The notes below the pieces were generated by a model, which did not search any database, had not been told where the DNA came from, and worked only from the letters and a program-made list of their open reading frames with translations. Both the position numbers and the translations under genes were made by a program. DNA of 64,000 bases from FEN-1279 sp964501535 (GTDB lineage: Bacteria > Bacteroidota > Ignavibacteria > Tepidaquicellales > Tepidaquicellaceae). Below, one piece after another: positions 1-9,376 of the stretch. The stretch lies in NCBI GenBank assembly GCA_964501535.1, contig CAZCSV010000001.1, forward strand, positions 620,001-684,000, given 5' to 3'. The first letter of the stretch is position 1. Each line of letters begins with the position of its first letter.

Positions 1-1
1 T

Positions 2-823
2 GAAGATAACCTCCAAAAAGAAACAGCTCCGGATGGAAGCAATTTCATTATTGGTGTTATGATTGATATTACCGAAAGAAAAAAACAAGTGGAAAAACTC
101 GAACAATATGCTAATGAACTGAAAAATTTGAACACAAGTAAAGATAAATTCTTCTCCATTATCGCTCATGACTTGAGAAGCCCCTTTAACGGTCTTCTCG
201 GATTTTCTACCGTGCTTCTGGAAGAATTACACGAACTGACCCCTGCCGAAATTAAAGAATACGCCGGGTATATTCATACATCCGCTAAAACAGTCTATAA
301 CCTCGTGGATAATCTTTTGCAGTGGTCCAGAATTCAAACCGGAAGAATCGATTATCAGCCGATTAAAATTGATTTGTACGAAGAAGTCTATAAAACATCG
401 GAATTATTCAATAGCAATGCCATTACAAAAAGAATTAAAATGACTAATGATATCGACCTGAATACTTTTGTCCATGCCGACCAGAATATGCTCAGAAGCA
501 TTCTGCAAAATCTGATTTCAAACGGGATAAAATTTACCAGAATCGGCGGCTCTATCAAAATTAGCTCAAAAGAAAAAGATGACTTTATTCAGATAGAAAT
601 CGCCGATACCGGAATCGGCATCGAAATGAAAGATATTGCTAAACTCTTTAGAATTGATTCACAATTCTCGAACCTCGGCACTTCTAATGAGGAAGGAACC
701 GGATTGGGTCTTATTCTCTCTAAAGAATTTGTAGAAAAAAATAAAGGACAAATATGGGTCAAAAGTACACTAAAAAAAGGTACCTCATTCTTCTTTACTC
801 TGCCTAAATGGAAACAGAATTAG
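2..823 (+). CDS. Sensor histidine kinase, 3' part (cut by left edge)
   Basis: C-terminal part of a two-component sensor kinase that autophosphorylates a histidine and passes the phosphate to a response regulator. The frame is open from base 2, and the residues before the first ATG (59) read like the end of a PAS domain leading into GVMIDITERKK, so the gene continues off the left edge and ATG 59 is not the start. Visible in order: the PAS end; a short coiled linker; a HisKA box with the phospho-acceptor His in FFSIIAHDLRSP; an N box (ILQNLISNGIKFT); a G1 box (DTGIGIEM); and a G2 box (GTGLGLILS). The kinase core therefore looks intact. No receiver domain follows, and no response regulator lies beside it, so its partner and signal are unknown. 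The next gene is convergent. Confidence 0.93.
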   Translation, partial: EDNLQKETAPDGSNFIIGVMIDITERKKQVEKLEQYANELKNLNTSKDKFFSIIAHDLRSPFNGLLGFSTVLLEELHELTPAEIKEYAGYIHTSAKTVYNLVDNLLQWSRIQTGRIDYQPIKIDLYEEVYKTSELFNSNAITKRIKMTNDIDLNTFVHADQNMLRSILQNLISNGIKFTRIGGSIKISSKEKDDFIQIEIADTGIGIEMKDIAKLFRIDSQFSNLGTSNEEGTGLGLILSKEFVEKNKGQIWVKSTLKKGTSFFFTLPKWKQN

Positions 824-838
824 TTTCCGAATCCGGTT

Positions 839-879
839 CTTTATTATTTAGTATTTTAAAATACATTAAATAATAAGAG
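839..879. terminator. AT-rich convergent hairpin
   Basis: TTATTATTTA (841-850) pairs perfectly with TAAATAATAA (867-876) around an inner palindrome GTATTTTAAAATAC. It lies between two convergent genes and could end transcripts from either side. It has no GC core, so efficiency is uncertain. Confidence 0.45.
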
Positions 880-940
880 TTATGTTATTTGTAAATATAG
901 CAGTTATACTGAATAGTCTGATAAATTACAGATATCTGTC

Positions 941-3040
941 CTAATATGATGGTGTAATTCCTAAATTGTAAAAAACAAATGCCCATTTGTCTGCCTGCTC
1001 ATCTATAATCTTCTTTATTGACCTTCCGAATCCGTGACCTGCATCTGTCTCTATCCTTATTAATACAGGATTGTCCCCTTTGTATATTTCCTGTAACCTT
1101 GCTGTGTATTTAAAAGAATGCGCCGGCACCACCCTGTCGTCATGGTCTGATGTAAATACTAATGTTGCCGGGTAATTTAACTCCCCCTTTATATTATGCA
1201 GCGGAGAATACTTTAACAGATTAAAAAACCCGACCGAATCGTCACTCGAACCGTATTCGGTTACCCACGACCAGCCTATCGTGAATTTGTGAAACCTTAG
1301 CATATCCATTACTCCCACAACAGGCAACGCAACCTTGAATAATTCCGGTCTCTGATTTATTACTGCTCCTATCAGTAATCCCCCGTTCGAACCGCCTTCA
1401 ATCGCTATCTTTTCTGATGATGTGTACTTATTGCTTATTAAATATTCCGCCGCAGATATGAAATCGTCGAATACGTTTTGCTTGTTTAAAAGCATCCCTT
1501 CTTTATGCCATTCTTCTCCGTATTCACTTCCCCCCCTTATGTTTGCTATTACCACAATCCCGCCGTTTTCGAGAAATACCATTCTCGATGCACTGAACGA
1601 AGGATTTATGCTTGCATTGAACCCGCCGTATGCATATAACCATAACGGATTTTTGCCGTTCAACTCTATTCCCTTTCTGTAAACTATAAACATCGGTATT
1701 CTTGTTCCGTCCTTGCTCGGATAAAATACCTGCTTCGTTTCATAATCATCCATATTGAACTTGACTTCTGTCGTTTTGAATAATTCCGAGGTCTCCTTGT
1801 CTACGTCATATTTGAAAATCATTGCGGGATATGTAAATGATGCGAATACGTAAAATATTTCAGGGTCATCTTTATCGCTCACCGATACGCCAGATGAACC
1901 AAGCGCCGGCAATTTTATTTCACTCCTCTGCTTCCCGTCTAACCCGTAAATATATAACCTGTCCGTTACATCAACTCTGTACTCGACAATGAACTTTCCC
2001 CTGCACATCGAAACTCCCGAAAGTACGTTTTCCGTCTCGGGCAATACTTCCTCGAAAATTATGCTGCCCTTATTTAAGTTAAACTTTACAACTTTGTTTC
2101 TCGGCGCATTCATATTCGTAAATAAAAACATCTCTTCATCCGTATTGTTAATCGGGTACATATCGTAATCAAAATCTTCCTTTATCATTATAAAATCAGT
2201 CTCACCCGCTTTCTTGTAATATAACTGATTCCCGTTGAAACCCACCTTACTAATGCTCTTGAATAAATATTTTTCATCCTCGGAAGAATAAATCGAAACC
2301 CACTGCTTTAGAGTGTCCTCGTATATCAGCTTATCCTCGCTCTGACTCGTTCCTGCCCTGTGAAAATATATTTTCGGATTCTCATTCTTGGAAGACAGCA
2401 GTTTCCCCTCTTCCGGCTTTTCATACCTGCTGTAAAAAAATCCATCCCCGAACCACGACGCCCCCGAAAACTTTATCCATTCGAGATGGTCTTTCATCTT
2501 AGTTTTCGTTTTCACATCCATTAAAAAAAATTCCGTCCAGTCCGAACCCGCTTTCGAAATTCCGTATGCACAGTATTTACTGCCCTTTGAAAAATATATT
2601 CCCTGAAGCGATACCGTCCCATCTTCTGAAAATTCGTTCGGGTCGATAAATACCTCCGGCTCCGATTTTAAATCCTTCTGCCTGTAAAGCACACTCTGAT
2701 TCTGCAGTCCGTCGTTCTTGTAAAAATAATAATACTCTCCCTGCTTGAACGGTGCGGAATACCTCGGATAGTTCAGTATCTCCGTTAATCTCTCCCTGAT
2801 TTTTTCTCTGTAAGGTATCTTGCCTAAATAATCCTGCGTCACCTCGTTCTGTGACTTTATCCAGCCCCTTAAATCCGCATCCTGCTGGTCTTCCATCCAT
2901 TGATAGTCATCCTTGACCTCGACTCCGAAATACCTGTCTGAATGCCTGACCTTCTTCGTCTCGGGATATTTGATTTGTGAATAAGAAACCGTCGTTTGCA
3001 CAAAAACAAAAATTAATGCCGATAATATTATTTTTTTCAT
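941..3040 (-). CDS. Prolyl oligopeptidase (peptidase family S9A)
   Basis: Serine peptidase that cleaves short peptides after proline. The 699 residues match the family's usual length. An N-terminal signal peptide (about residues 1-22, ending TVSYSQ) points to export to the periplasm. The middle (about 80-420) is the beta-propeller that gates the active site, and the C-terminal alpha/beta-hydrolase domain carries the triad: Ser551 in GGSNGG, Asp at about 634-635 in SDHDDRV, and His669 in DAGHG. All three are present, so it should be active. It stands alone on the minus strand, with 118 bp to the next upstream gene. I see no clear Shine-Dalgarno. Its likely role is peptide scavenging. The family assignment is firm; the substrate is not visible. 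Confidence 0.95.
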   Translation of the reverse strand: MKKIILSALIFVFVQTTVSYSQIKYPETKKVRHSDRYFGVEVKDDYQWMEDQQDADLRGWIKSQNEVTQDYLGKIPYREKIRERLTEILNYPRYSAPFKQGEYYYFYKNDGLQNQSVLYRQKDLKSEPEVFIDPNEFSEDGTVSLQGIYFSKGSKYCAYGISKAGSDWTEFFLMDVKTKTKMKDHLEWIKFSGASWFGDGFFYSRYEKPEEGKLLSSKNENPKIYFHRAGTSQSEDKLIYEDTLKQWVSIYSSEDEKYLFKSISKVGFNGNQLYYKKAGETDFIMIKEDFDYDMYPINNTDEEMFLFTNMNAPRNKVVKFNLNKGSIIFEEVLPETENVLSGVSMCRGKFIVEYRVDVTDRLYIYGLDGKQRSEIKLPALGSSGVSVSDKDDPEIFYVFASFTYPAMIFKYDVDKETSELFKTTEVKFNMDDYETKQVFYPSKDGTRIPMFIVYRKGIELNGKNPLWLYAYGGFNASINPSFSASRMVFLENGGIVVIANIRGGSEYGEEWHKEGMLLNKQNVFDDFISAAEYLISNKYTSSEKIAIEGGSNGGLLIGAVINQRPELFKVALPVVGVMDMLRFHKFTIGWSWVTEYGSSDDSVGFFNLLKYSPLHNIKGELNYPATLVFTSDHDDRVVPAHSFKYTARLQEIYKGDNPVLIRIETDAGHGFGRSIKKIIDEQADKWAFVFYNLGITPSY

Positions 3041-3158
3041 ATACTAAATTTTTACAAAAGTGTTAAATATTAAAAAAGAATACAACGGAAAAATGATAGC
3101 CTATAAAGTAATTAATAAATTCATCAATGCCTTAATCTGTGAACTTGTGACATATCTT

Positions 3159-6100
3159 TTAGATATCAAACGCCTTCTCGATAATCTTCCTCTGCGTCTC
3201 CGCCCATACCTTGTATGAGCCGGGAGCGGGAGATGGACTGCTCTTCCGCGATACGAATTCGATTTTCTTTCCCGGTAAAATTTTTTCGTTTAATCGCAAC
3301 TGCATAAATGTCATCGCTCCCATATTAGCCGGCTCCTCCTGTACCCATACGAGCTTTTCGAAATTATTGTATGCTCTCAATACCTCCGTTAATTCCTCCT
3401 TCGGATAAGGATAGTACTGCTCGATTCTGATTATCGCAGTATCGCTCGGATTTTTTTCTTCACGGTATTTTTTCAAATCATAATACACTTTTCCGCTCGT
3501 CAGAATAATTCTTTTTACCTGATTTTTATTTACCGTCGCATCATCCATAACAGTTTTAAAACTTCCCGATATAAATTCATTTTTCGTTGAACGGGCATCG
3601 GAATGCCTCAATAAACTCTTCGGTGTCATTATTATCAGCGGTCTTCTATCCTTGCTCTTAGCCTGTCTCCTTAATAAATGAAAATACTGGGCCGGTGTCG
3701 TGGGATTCGTGACAAATATATTACCGTCCGCACATAAAGTTAAAAATCTCTCCAGACGCGCACTCGAATGCTCCGAGCCCTGTCCTTCCTGACCGTGAGG
3801 TAGTAACATTACAAGATTATTCGGCAGCTTCCACTTCGAATATGAACTTACTATGAAATTATCTATTATCACCTGCGCCGCGTTCGCAAAATCACCGAAC
3901 TGTGCTTCCCATAAAACCAAAGTAACAGGGTCTGCTGTGCTGTATCCGAACTCAAACCCGAGGACCGCCGCCTCCGATAACAGACTGTCGAGCGGCTCTA
4001 TCATAGCCTGATTTTCAGCTATGAAATTCAGCGGTATATATTCCTCACCGTTGTTCATATCGGTTAAAACGATGTGCCTCTGTGAAAATGTACCCCTCGC
4101 ACTGTCCTGCCCGCTTAACCTGATTGGATTTCCCTCCAGTAAAAGACTTCCGAATGCCAGCGATTCCGCAAATGCCCAGTCAACTTTCACATCTCCGGAC
4201 GTGAATTCTTTCCTCGCTTCGATGAATTTCGTTAACTTCGGGTGTAACTCGAAATCGGACGGCAAATCCGTAATCTTTTCCGATATGAGATTTAACCTTT
4301 CAACCGGAACTCCCGTAGGCTCATTTGTCTTGTGTGAGGAAATCATTTCATTCGTTACCGCAAGCGGTATGTCGGCTTTGAATTCTTTAGAATCCTTATG
4401 TGCTTTCGTGTAATCGATATCCATTGCATTGTGTATCTTGCTTTCCATCTCTTCTATATCGTTGTCGTTTATTATTCTCTCTTTCTTTAACCGCTCCTTG
4501 TATATCTGCATTACTGACTTATGCTCTTTTATCAGCTTATACATTAACGGCTGTGTAAAACCCGGCTCGTCAGTTTCATTATGACCGAGCCTCCTGTAAG
4601 TTAAAATATCTACAACAACATCTTTTTTGAATTTCATCCTGTATTCATAAGCAAGCTTCGTTACCCAAAGTGCCTCCTCGGGGTCGTCCCCGTTTACGTG
4701 AAATATCGGAGCCTGAACCATCTTCGCAACATCCGATGCATATGCGGAAGAACGGGCATCTACCGGCGGCGTAGTAAATCCTATCTGATTGTTGATTATT
4801 ATGTGAATCGTTCCCCCTGTGCTGTATCCCTGTAACTGCGACAGATTCAGCGTTTCGGCTACTATACCCTCTCCTGCAAATGCCGCATCCCCGTGAATTA
4901 AAACAGGAATGACTTTATTTTTTTCCCTGTCGCCGAGATTTTTTTGCTTTGCCCGTACTATGCCCTCGACTACCGGATTTACAAATTCCAAGTGAGACGG
5001 ATTCGATGCAACCGATACCTTTATCTCATCACCGTAAAATGTCCTGTATATGCCGGATGCCCCGAGATGATACTTTACATCACCCGAACCCTGAACGGAA
5101 TTTGGGTCAACTATGTCCTCGAATTCAGAAAAAATCGAATACAAAGGTTTCCCGATTATGTTCGCAAGTACGTTCAGCCTTCCCCTGTGCGCCATGCCCA
5201 TCATTACTTCCTGTACCCTGTCGTTTGCAGCTTCGTTGAAAAGTAAATCGAGTACCGGTATCAGCGTCTCAGAACCCTCGAGGGAAAATCTTTTGTGCCC
5301 GAGATATTTCTTGTCGATAAACTTTTCGAATGCCTCTGCCTGTATCAGTTTGTATAATATGTTTCTTTTTATATGGGAATTATATGAAGGCGTGTTTCTT
5401 ACCGACTCCATGTTGTTCTGTAACCAGGATTTTTCTTCCGGGTCCTGAATGTGCCTGTATTCTACACCGATGTTCTCGCAGTATGTCTGGTGAAGCATCT
5501 CCAGTATATCCCTCAGCTTCGCTGTCCTGTATCCCCCTAATCCGTCAGTAATGAATTCCCTGTCGTAATCCCATACCGTGAATCCGTAATACGCTGGATC
5601 GAGTTCCTTGTGATACTGGGCTTTCGGATTCAACGGGTCGAGATTGGAAAGCAGATGACCCCTCACCCTGAACATGTTTATCATCTGTATCACCTTTGCG
5701 TTCTTTTCGATTTCTCTCAGATTACCTTTATCGCTGAAATCCTCCTGACCGCTGTCCGGCTTCCATTGCACGGGCTTCGTGGGGATTTTTAAATCCTCGA
5801 AAATCTTATCGTAAAAATTACCCTCGCCTATTAACAGCTCGTGAATTCTCTTTAAAAATAATCCCGACTCTGCTCCCTGTATTATTCTGTGGTCATACGT
5901 GCTCGTTACGTTCATTATTTTGCTGATGCCGAGTTTTGAAATCATCTCTTCTGATGAACCCTGAAACCCCGATGGATAATCTATGCTCCCCGTCGCTATT
6001 ATCGTTCCCTGACCTACCATCAAACGCGGATTGGATGATACCGTGCCTAATGTCCCGGGATTCGTCAGGGAAATTGTCGTATCCTGAAAATCGGATACTT

Positions 6101-6776
6101 CGATTTTATTTATCCTAGAACGGTTTATTACATCGTTGTATGCATCATAAAACTGCTTGAAGTTCATCGCGTCCGCTTTCTTTATATTCGGCACTATTAA
6201 TGAGCGGCTCCCGTCTTTCTTTAGCAGGTCTATCGCAAGACCTATGTTCACATCCTTTCTTTTTATCACCTGCGGCTCATCGTTAATCAGTCCGAATGCA
6301 TAATTCATTACAGGCACTTCCTCCAACGCCCTCACTATCGCCCAGCCCGCAAGATGCGTGTAGGATATCTTTCCGCCCACTGTCTTCCGGAAATAATTAT
6401 TGATTATCCTTCTGTTTTCTTCGAGCACTTTTACCGGAATTGTTCGCAGTGACGTAGCTACCGGTATGCTTAAACTGCTGTCCATATTCTCAATGATTTT
6501 TGCACCTGCGCCCCTTATCGGTACGGCTTCTTCAATATCCTTTTTGCTCGTTAAACTCTTTCGCTCTGTTTTCTTTGCTTCCTTATCTGTACCGCCGGTC
6601 TGCTTCTTCGATTTCGAAATATTTATTTCTATCGACTCGAAAAACTTCTTCCAGTAATCGCTCACAGAATCGGGCGAACTTTCGTATTCGTTTAAAAGCT
6701 CCAATACGTACCACGTGTTTACCCCGAACTCCGATATCTTTTCTCTTTGCTTTTTTGTTAAATCTTCTATATTCAT
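3159..6776 (-). CDS. kgd: Multifunctional 2-oxoglutarate dehydrogenase: E2-like domain fused to E1 (Kgd/SucA type)
   Basis: TCA-cycle enzyme that decarboxylates 2-oxoglutarate with thiamine diphosphate. It has 1205 residues, against about 930 for a stand-alone E1. Order: an E1 N-terminal segment (1-45); a charged linker (about 50-85); an E2 acyltransferase catalytic domain (about 95-320) without a lipoyl domain; then E1 (about 350-1205). The E2 active-site region reads DHRIIQGAES (295-304), with Gln where ordinary E2 proteins have the catalytic Asp; as I recall, mycobacterial Kgd has the same. E1 motifs are GMAHRGRL (527-534), HGDAAFAGEG (628-637) and NNQIGFT (662-668). The architecture is known from actinobacteria and Rhodothermus/Ignavibacteria-type bacteria. 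A lipoylated E2 and an E3 would have to be supplied from outside the window. Confidence 0.95.
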   Translation of the reverse strand: MNIEDLTKKQREKISEFGVNTWYVLELLNEYESSPDSVSDYWKKFFESIEINISKSKKQTGGTDKEAKKTERKSLTSKKDIEEAVPIRGAGAKIIENMDSSLSIPVATSLRTIPVKVLEENRRIINNYFRKTVGGKISYTHLAGWAIVRALEEVPVMNYAFGLINDEPQVIKRKDVNIGLAIDLLKKDGSRSLIVPNIKKADAMNFKQFYDAYNDVINRSRINKIEVSDFQDTTISLTNPGTLGTVSSNPRLMVGQGTIIATGSIDYPSGFQGSSEEMISKLGISKIMNVTSTYDHRIIQGAESGLFLKRIHELLIGEGNFYDKIFEDLKIPTKPVQWKPDSGQEDFSDKGNLREIEKNAKVIQMINMFRVRGHLLSNLDPLNPKAQYHKELDPAYYGFTVWDYDREFITDGLGGYRTAKLRDILEMLHQTYCENIGVEYRHIQDPEEKSWLQNNMESVRNTPSYNSHIKRNILYKLIQAEAFEKFIDKKYLGHKRFSLEGSETLIPVLDLLFNEAANDRVQEVMMGMAHRGRLNVLANIIGKPLYSIFSEFEDIVDPNSVQGSGDVKYHLGASGIYRTFYGDEIKVSVASNPSHLEFVNPVVEGIVRAKQKNLGDREKNKVIPVLIHGDAAFAGEGIVAETLNLSQLQGYSTGGTIHIIINNQIGFTTPPVDARSSAYASDVAKMVQAPIFHVNGDDPEEALWVTKLAYEYRMKFKKDVVVDILTYRRLGHNETDEPGFTQPLMYKLIKEHKSVMQIYKERLKKERIINDNDIEEMESKIHNAMDIDYTKAHKDSKEFKADIPLAVTNEMISSHKTNEPTGVPVERLNLISEKITDLPSDFELHPKLTKFIEARKEFTSGDVKVDWAFAESLAFGSLLLEGNPIRLSGQDSARGTFSQRHIVLTDMNNGEEYIPLNFIAENQAMIEPLDSLLSEAAVLGFEFGYSTADPVTLVLWEAQFGDFANAAQVIIDNFIVSSYSKWKLPNNLVMLLPHGQEGQGSEHSSARLERFLTLCADGNIFVTNPTTPAQYFHLLRRQAKSKDRRPLIIMTPKSLLRHSDARSTKNEFISGSFKTVMDDATVNKNQVKRIILTSGKVYYDLKKYREEKNPSDTAIIRIEQYYPYPKEELTEVLRAYNNFEKLVWVQEEPANMGAMTFMQLRLNEKILPGKKIEFVSRKSSPSPAPGSYKVWAETQRKIIEKAFDI

Positions 6777-6865
6777 AATTATTATTTATTTATACAATAT
6801 TGAAAACGAAATTTTTCCCTTAAAAATTCTATCAAATTTCCATCATCATTATTTAAAATACTCCG

Positions 6866-6894
6866 TTGAATGATTTCCCGAAAATCCTTATCTT
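6866..6894 (+). promoter_or_regulatory. Putative promoter of the P-loop gene
   Basis: TTGAAT (6866-6871), a 17-nt spacer and TATCTT (6889-6894), ending 31 bp before the ATG at 6926. It has the same form as elements upstream of both tRNA genes in the window. Confidence 0.5.
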
Positions 6895-6925
6895 GTCTTA
6901 ATTTATAATCATAAAACGTATCTGT

Positions 6926-7645
6926 ATGAAACAATTATTCGAAAAAATTATCCTTCTCGGTAGACCGGCTTCCGGTAAATCCGAAGTGATTCACTATGTC
7001 AAAAACTTGAACCTCGACGAGAGAAGAAAAAGATTTCACCTCGGGAAAATTACCGATATCGACGACTTCCCTATGCTCTGGACCTGGTTCGAAGAAGACG
7101 ATATACTCGAAAAGAAATTCGGAAAACCACGACTGCACTCAACTCCCGACGGCTACTTCCTGGAAGAATATCTCTGGCACCTTTTAATAGAAAGAATCTC
7201 ACTCGACTATGCAAAACACGTCCGAGACGATAAAGGAAAAGAAAATGAAATCACATACTTAATCGAATTCTCTCGCGGCACCGAACACGGCGGATATAAA
7301 GAAGCTTTCAAGCACCTTTCGAAGGATTTACTGGAAAATACCGCTATCGTTTACGTAAACGTTCCATTCGAAGAATCTCTGAGAAAAAATCGTAAGAGAT
7401 TTAATCCCGATAAACCCGACAGCATACTCGAACACGGACTTCCCGACGCCAAACTTACTAAAATGTATAAAGAAGTCGATTTCCACGAAGTCATCGCAGG
7501 CACAACTACACACGTAAATATTAACGGAATAAATGTTCCATACGTAATTTTCGAAAATATGCCGTCTAAAACAGATGACCCCGAACTCCTCGGTCCCGCT
7601 CTGGATGAGGTCTTCACAAAACTTTGGGAAATTTATAACAAATAG
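6926..7645 (+). CDS. P-loop NTPase of unknown function
   Basis: 239-residue soluble protein that I do not recognise as a named family. A Walker A motif, GRPASGKSE, sits at about residues 12-20 right after a hydrophobic strand (KIILLG), as in small nucleotide or sugar kinases and other single-domain P-loop proteins. The rest is mixed alpha/beta and charged, with a stretch like the regulated face of kinases (YVNVPFEESLRKNRKR, about 138-153), where Arg and Lys could form a lid. There is no signal peptide or membrane segment. It is monocistronic, with a promoter-like element upstream and a terminator downstream, and diverges from the 2-oxoglutarate dehydrogenase gene. A small-molecule kinase is one possibility, but the substrate cannot be inferred. 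Confidence 0.75.
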   Translation: MKQLFEKIILLGRPASGKSEVIHYVKNLNLDERRKRFHLGKITDIDDFPMLWTWFEEDDILEKKFGKPRLHSTPDGYFLEEYLWHLLIERISLDYAKHVRDDKGKENEITYLIEFSRGTEHGGYKEAFKHLSKDLLENTAIVYVNVPFEESLRKNRKRFNPDKPDSILEHGLPDAKLTKMYKEVDFHEVIAGTTTHVNINGINVPYVIFENMPSKTDDPELLGPALDEVFTKLWEIYNK

Positions 7646-7667
7646 AATTTCTTAAAATATATTAAGC

Positions 7668-7698
7668 AAAAAAAAGAGAGCTTCGCTCCCTTTTTATC
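7668..7698. terminator. Bidirectional intrinsic terminator
   Basis: A-run, GAGAGC, short loop, GCTCCC and T-run (one mismatch in the stem). It lies between the convergent P-loop and cytochrome genes. A-tract and T-tract on either side allow it to work on both strands. Confidence 0.75.
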
Positions 7699-7721
7699 TT
7701 GTCTTTAATATTTCTTTGTAA

Positions 7722-9122
7722 TTATTTTATAAGCATCATTTTCACAGTCTGATTGAAATCGATTGCTTCCATTTTGCAGAAATAAACTCCGCTGGAAAGT
7801 TCTGAACCGTCGAATTCTACCTCGTATTCACCCGGCGTAAGTTTTTGATTTATTATAAGTTCTTTTACCAATACGCCAAGAGAATTAAATACCCGTAATG
7901 TTACATTAGTATTTTTTACTATACTAAATTTAATCTTTGTTGACGGATTGAACGGATTCGGATAATTCTGATTTAAATAATATTTATCCGGTATTTTGTT
8001 ATTCAATGGTTTGATCCCGATTGTTGAACCCAATTTTGTCATCTGCGAAGCAGTCAGTGGTAAAACATACCTTGATAACATTTGAGTACCCGTTAATCCT
8101 CTTTTTGCAAATACCCACTTGGTAGGATCTGTATATGCTGTATCTACCTTGCCGGTGTAATTTGCAAAATCAAAAACTAAAGATGTCAAATAATCCGGTG
8201 GAATTGGTATAACACCCTGAGTATGAACTATCTTTTTTGGAACAGAAACAGAATCCCATTTCGCAACGACAATCTGATGCGTATTGTTGTATTCATTGAT
8301 GATTGCATTGCTGTGACAATCTCCGCATGCCCTTGTGGAATCTTTTGGCATAATCGTGTGCGGATAATACGGACCCCATGCATTAAATGTTTTATCCCCT
8401 TGATAAATTAGTGACTGATAGTTCACTATTCCTACTTTTCCGGTCTGTACATGCCTCGCTAACATTATAAAACCTTTTAGCTGACCAATAGGTCGTTTGA
8501 AACCTCTCATACCCTGCCATATTTCCGTCTCGAAATGACAGTTGTAACAGTTGACTACCGACCTCGTATGACAGGTAGCACATTCAAGTTTGCTGATATG
8601 AGTTGCGTGGGCAAGAGAATCATCCGGTGTAACAGGTATTACATTGTGACATCCGGTAGTCTGACAGGTTTTTCCCTGTGTAGTATCAAAAGTAGAAAAG
8701 TATGGTGTTGCATCTGCATGTAATTCGTCTTTAATATGACAGGTGACACAGGTAAATCCTGCAGTTCTGTGCTTATCTGTATAGTTTGCCCTTTCTACCT
8801 TTTGTCTTGAATGACATCTCAGACAAATCGAATCCGGAACAGTATTTCCTAACGAAAAATTATGACAGTCATTACAGGTAGGTTGATAACTTGCAGTGTC
8901 TATCGGAGTGCCGTTTGCCAATTTTCCGGGATGACACTTTAAACAACGCAGTGCATTTATCGGAATATTTGAAATATTCTCAAATCCTCCGTTTGTTGAT
9001 GCATAAAAATTTGAGTGCCCTTTCCTTAGCATATGAAAACTGGTCGATTGTGAATATGCTATGTAACTGTATAATAAACCCGAAATCAATGCAAGAAAAA
9101 GAAAAAAATAAATCTTTTTCAT
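7722..9122 (-). CDS. Octaheme c-type cytochrome with T9SS sorting tail
   Basis: Secreted multiheme cytochrome of 466 residues. After a signal peptide (about 1-25) there are seven CXXCH heme sites, with first Cys at residues 60, 83, 100, 125, 181, 192 and 266, plus one longer CX4CH site at 153-159. The last roughly 85 residues form a type A T9SS C-terminal domain opened by NQNYPNPFNPSTKIKF (about 384-399) and closed by KMMLIK. The tail is known to route proteins through the outer membrane, so the hemes should face outward or be released, which fits extracellular electron transfer or redox sensing. A good Shine-Dalgarno (GGAGG) precedes the ATG. It stands alone between two terminators. Overall fold and partner are unknown. 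Confidence 0.93.
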   Translation of the reverse strand: MKKIYFFLFLALISGLLYSYIAYSQSTSFHMLRKGHSNFYASTNGGFENISNIPINALRCLKCHPGKLANGTPIDTASYQPTCNDCHNFSLGNTVPDSICLRCHSRQKVERANYTDKHRTAGFTCVTCHIKDELHADATPYFSTFDTTQGKTCQTTGCHNVIPVTPDDSLAHATHISKLECATCHTRSVVNCYNCHFETEIWQGMRGFKRPIGQLKGFIMLARHVQTGKVGIVNYQSLIYQGDKTFNAWGPYYPHTIMPKDSTRACGDCHSNAIINEYNNTHQIVVAKWDSVSVPKKIVHTQGVIPIPPDYLTSLVFDFANYTGKVDTAYTDPTKWVFAKRGLTGTQMLSRYVLPLTASQMTKLGSTIGIKPLNNKIPDKYYLNQNYPNPFNPSTKIKFSIVKNTNVTLRVFNSLGVLVKELIINQKLTPGEYEVEFDGSELSSGVYFCKMEAIDFNQTVKMMLIK

Positions 9123-9324
9123 AAAACCTCCAATTTAAATTTAAGAAATATTAAAGACAATATTTTATAACACAAGTTTTATGCCATAAAACACTATTTT
9201 TTAATTATCTTAGGGAGGTCTCTTTTATATGAGTGTGGAATAAAAGGATATTCGGGCCTTTTTGTTGTGTATTTTCTCCACATCTTAATAACTTTATTAT
9301 TTATTAAAATTATAATTGTTTATA

Positions 9325-9357
9325 AAAAAAAAGGGGGCTTTCGCTCCCTTTTTTTCT
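9325..9357 (-). terminator. Intrinsic terminator after the EF-G-like gene
   Basis: AAGGGGGC pairs with GCTCCCTT around TTTC (one G-T wobble), flanked by A and T runs, just downstream of the GTPase stop. It could also act on the plus strand. Confidence 0.8.
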
Positions 9358-9376
9358 ATCAGATATTTGGTCTTTG

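Noticed and set aside
1422..1682. 86-codon plus-strand frame inside the prolyl oligopeptidase
   Set aside because: Antisense shadow; the opposite strand encodes the catalytic domain.
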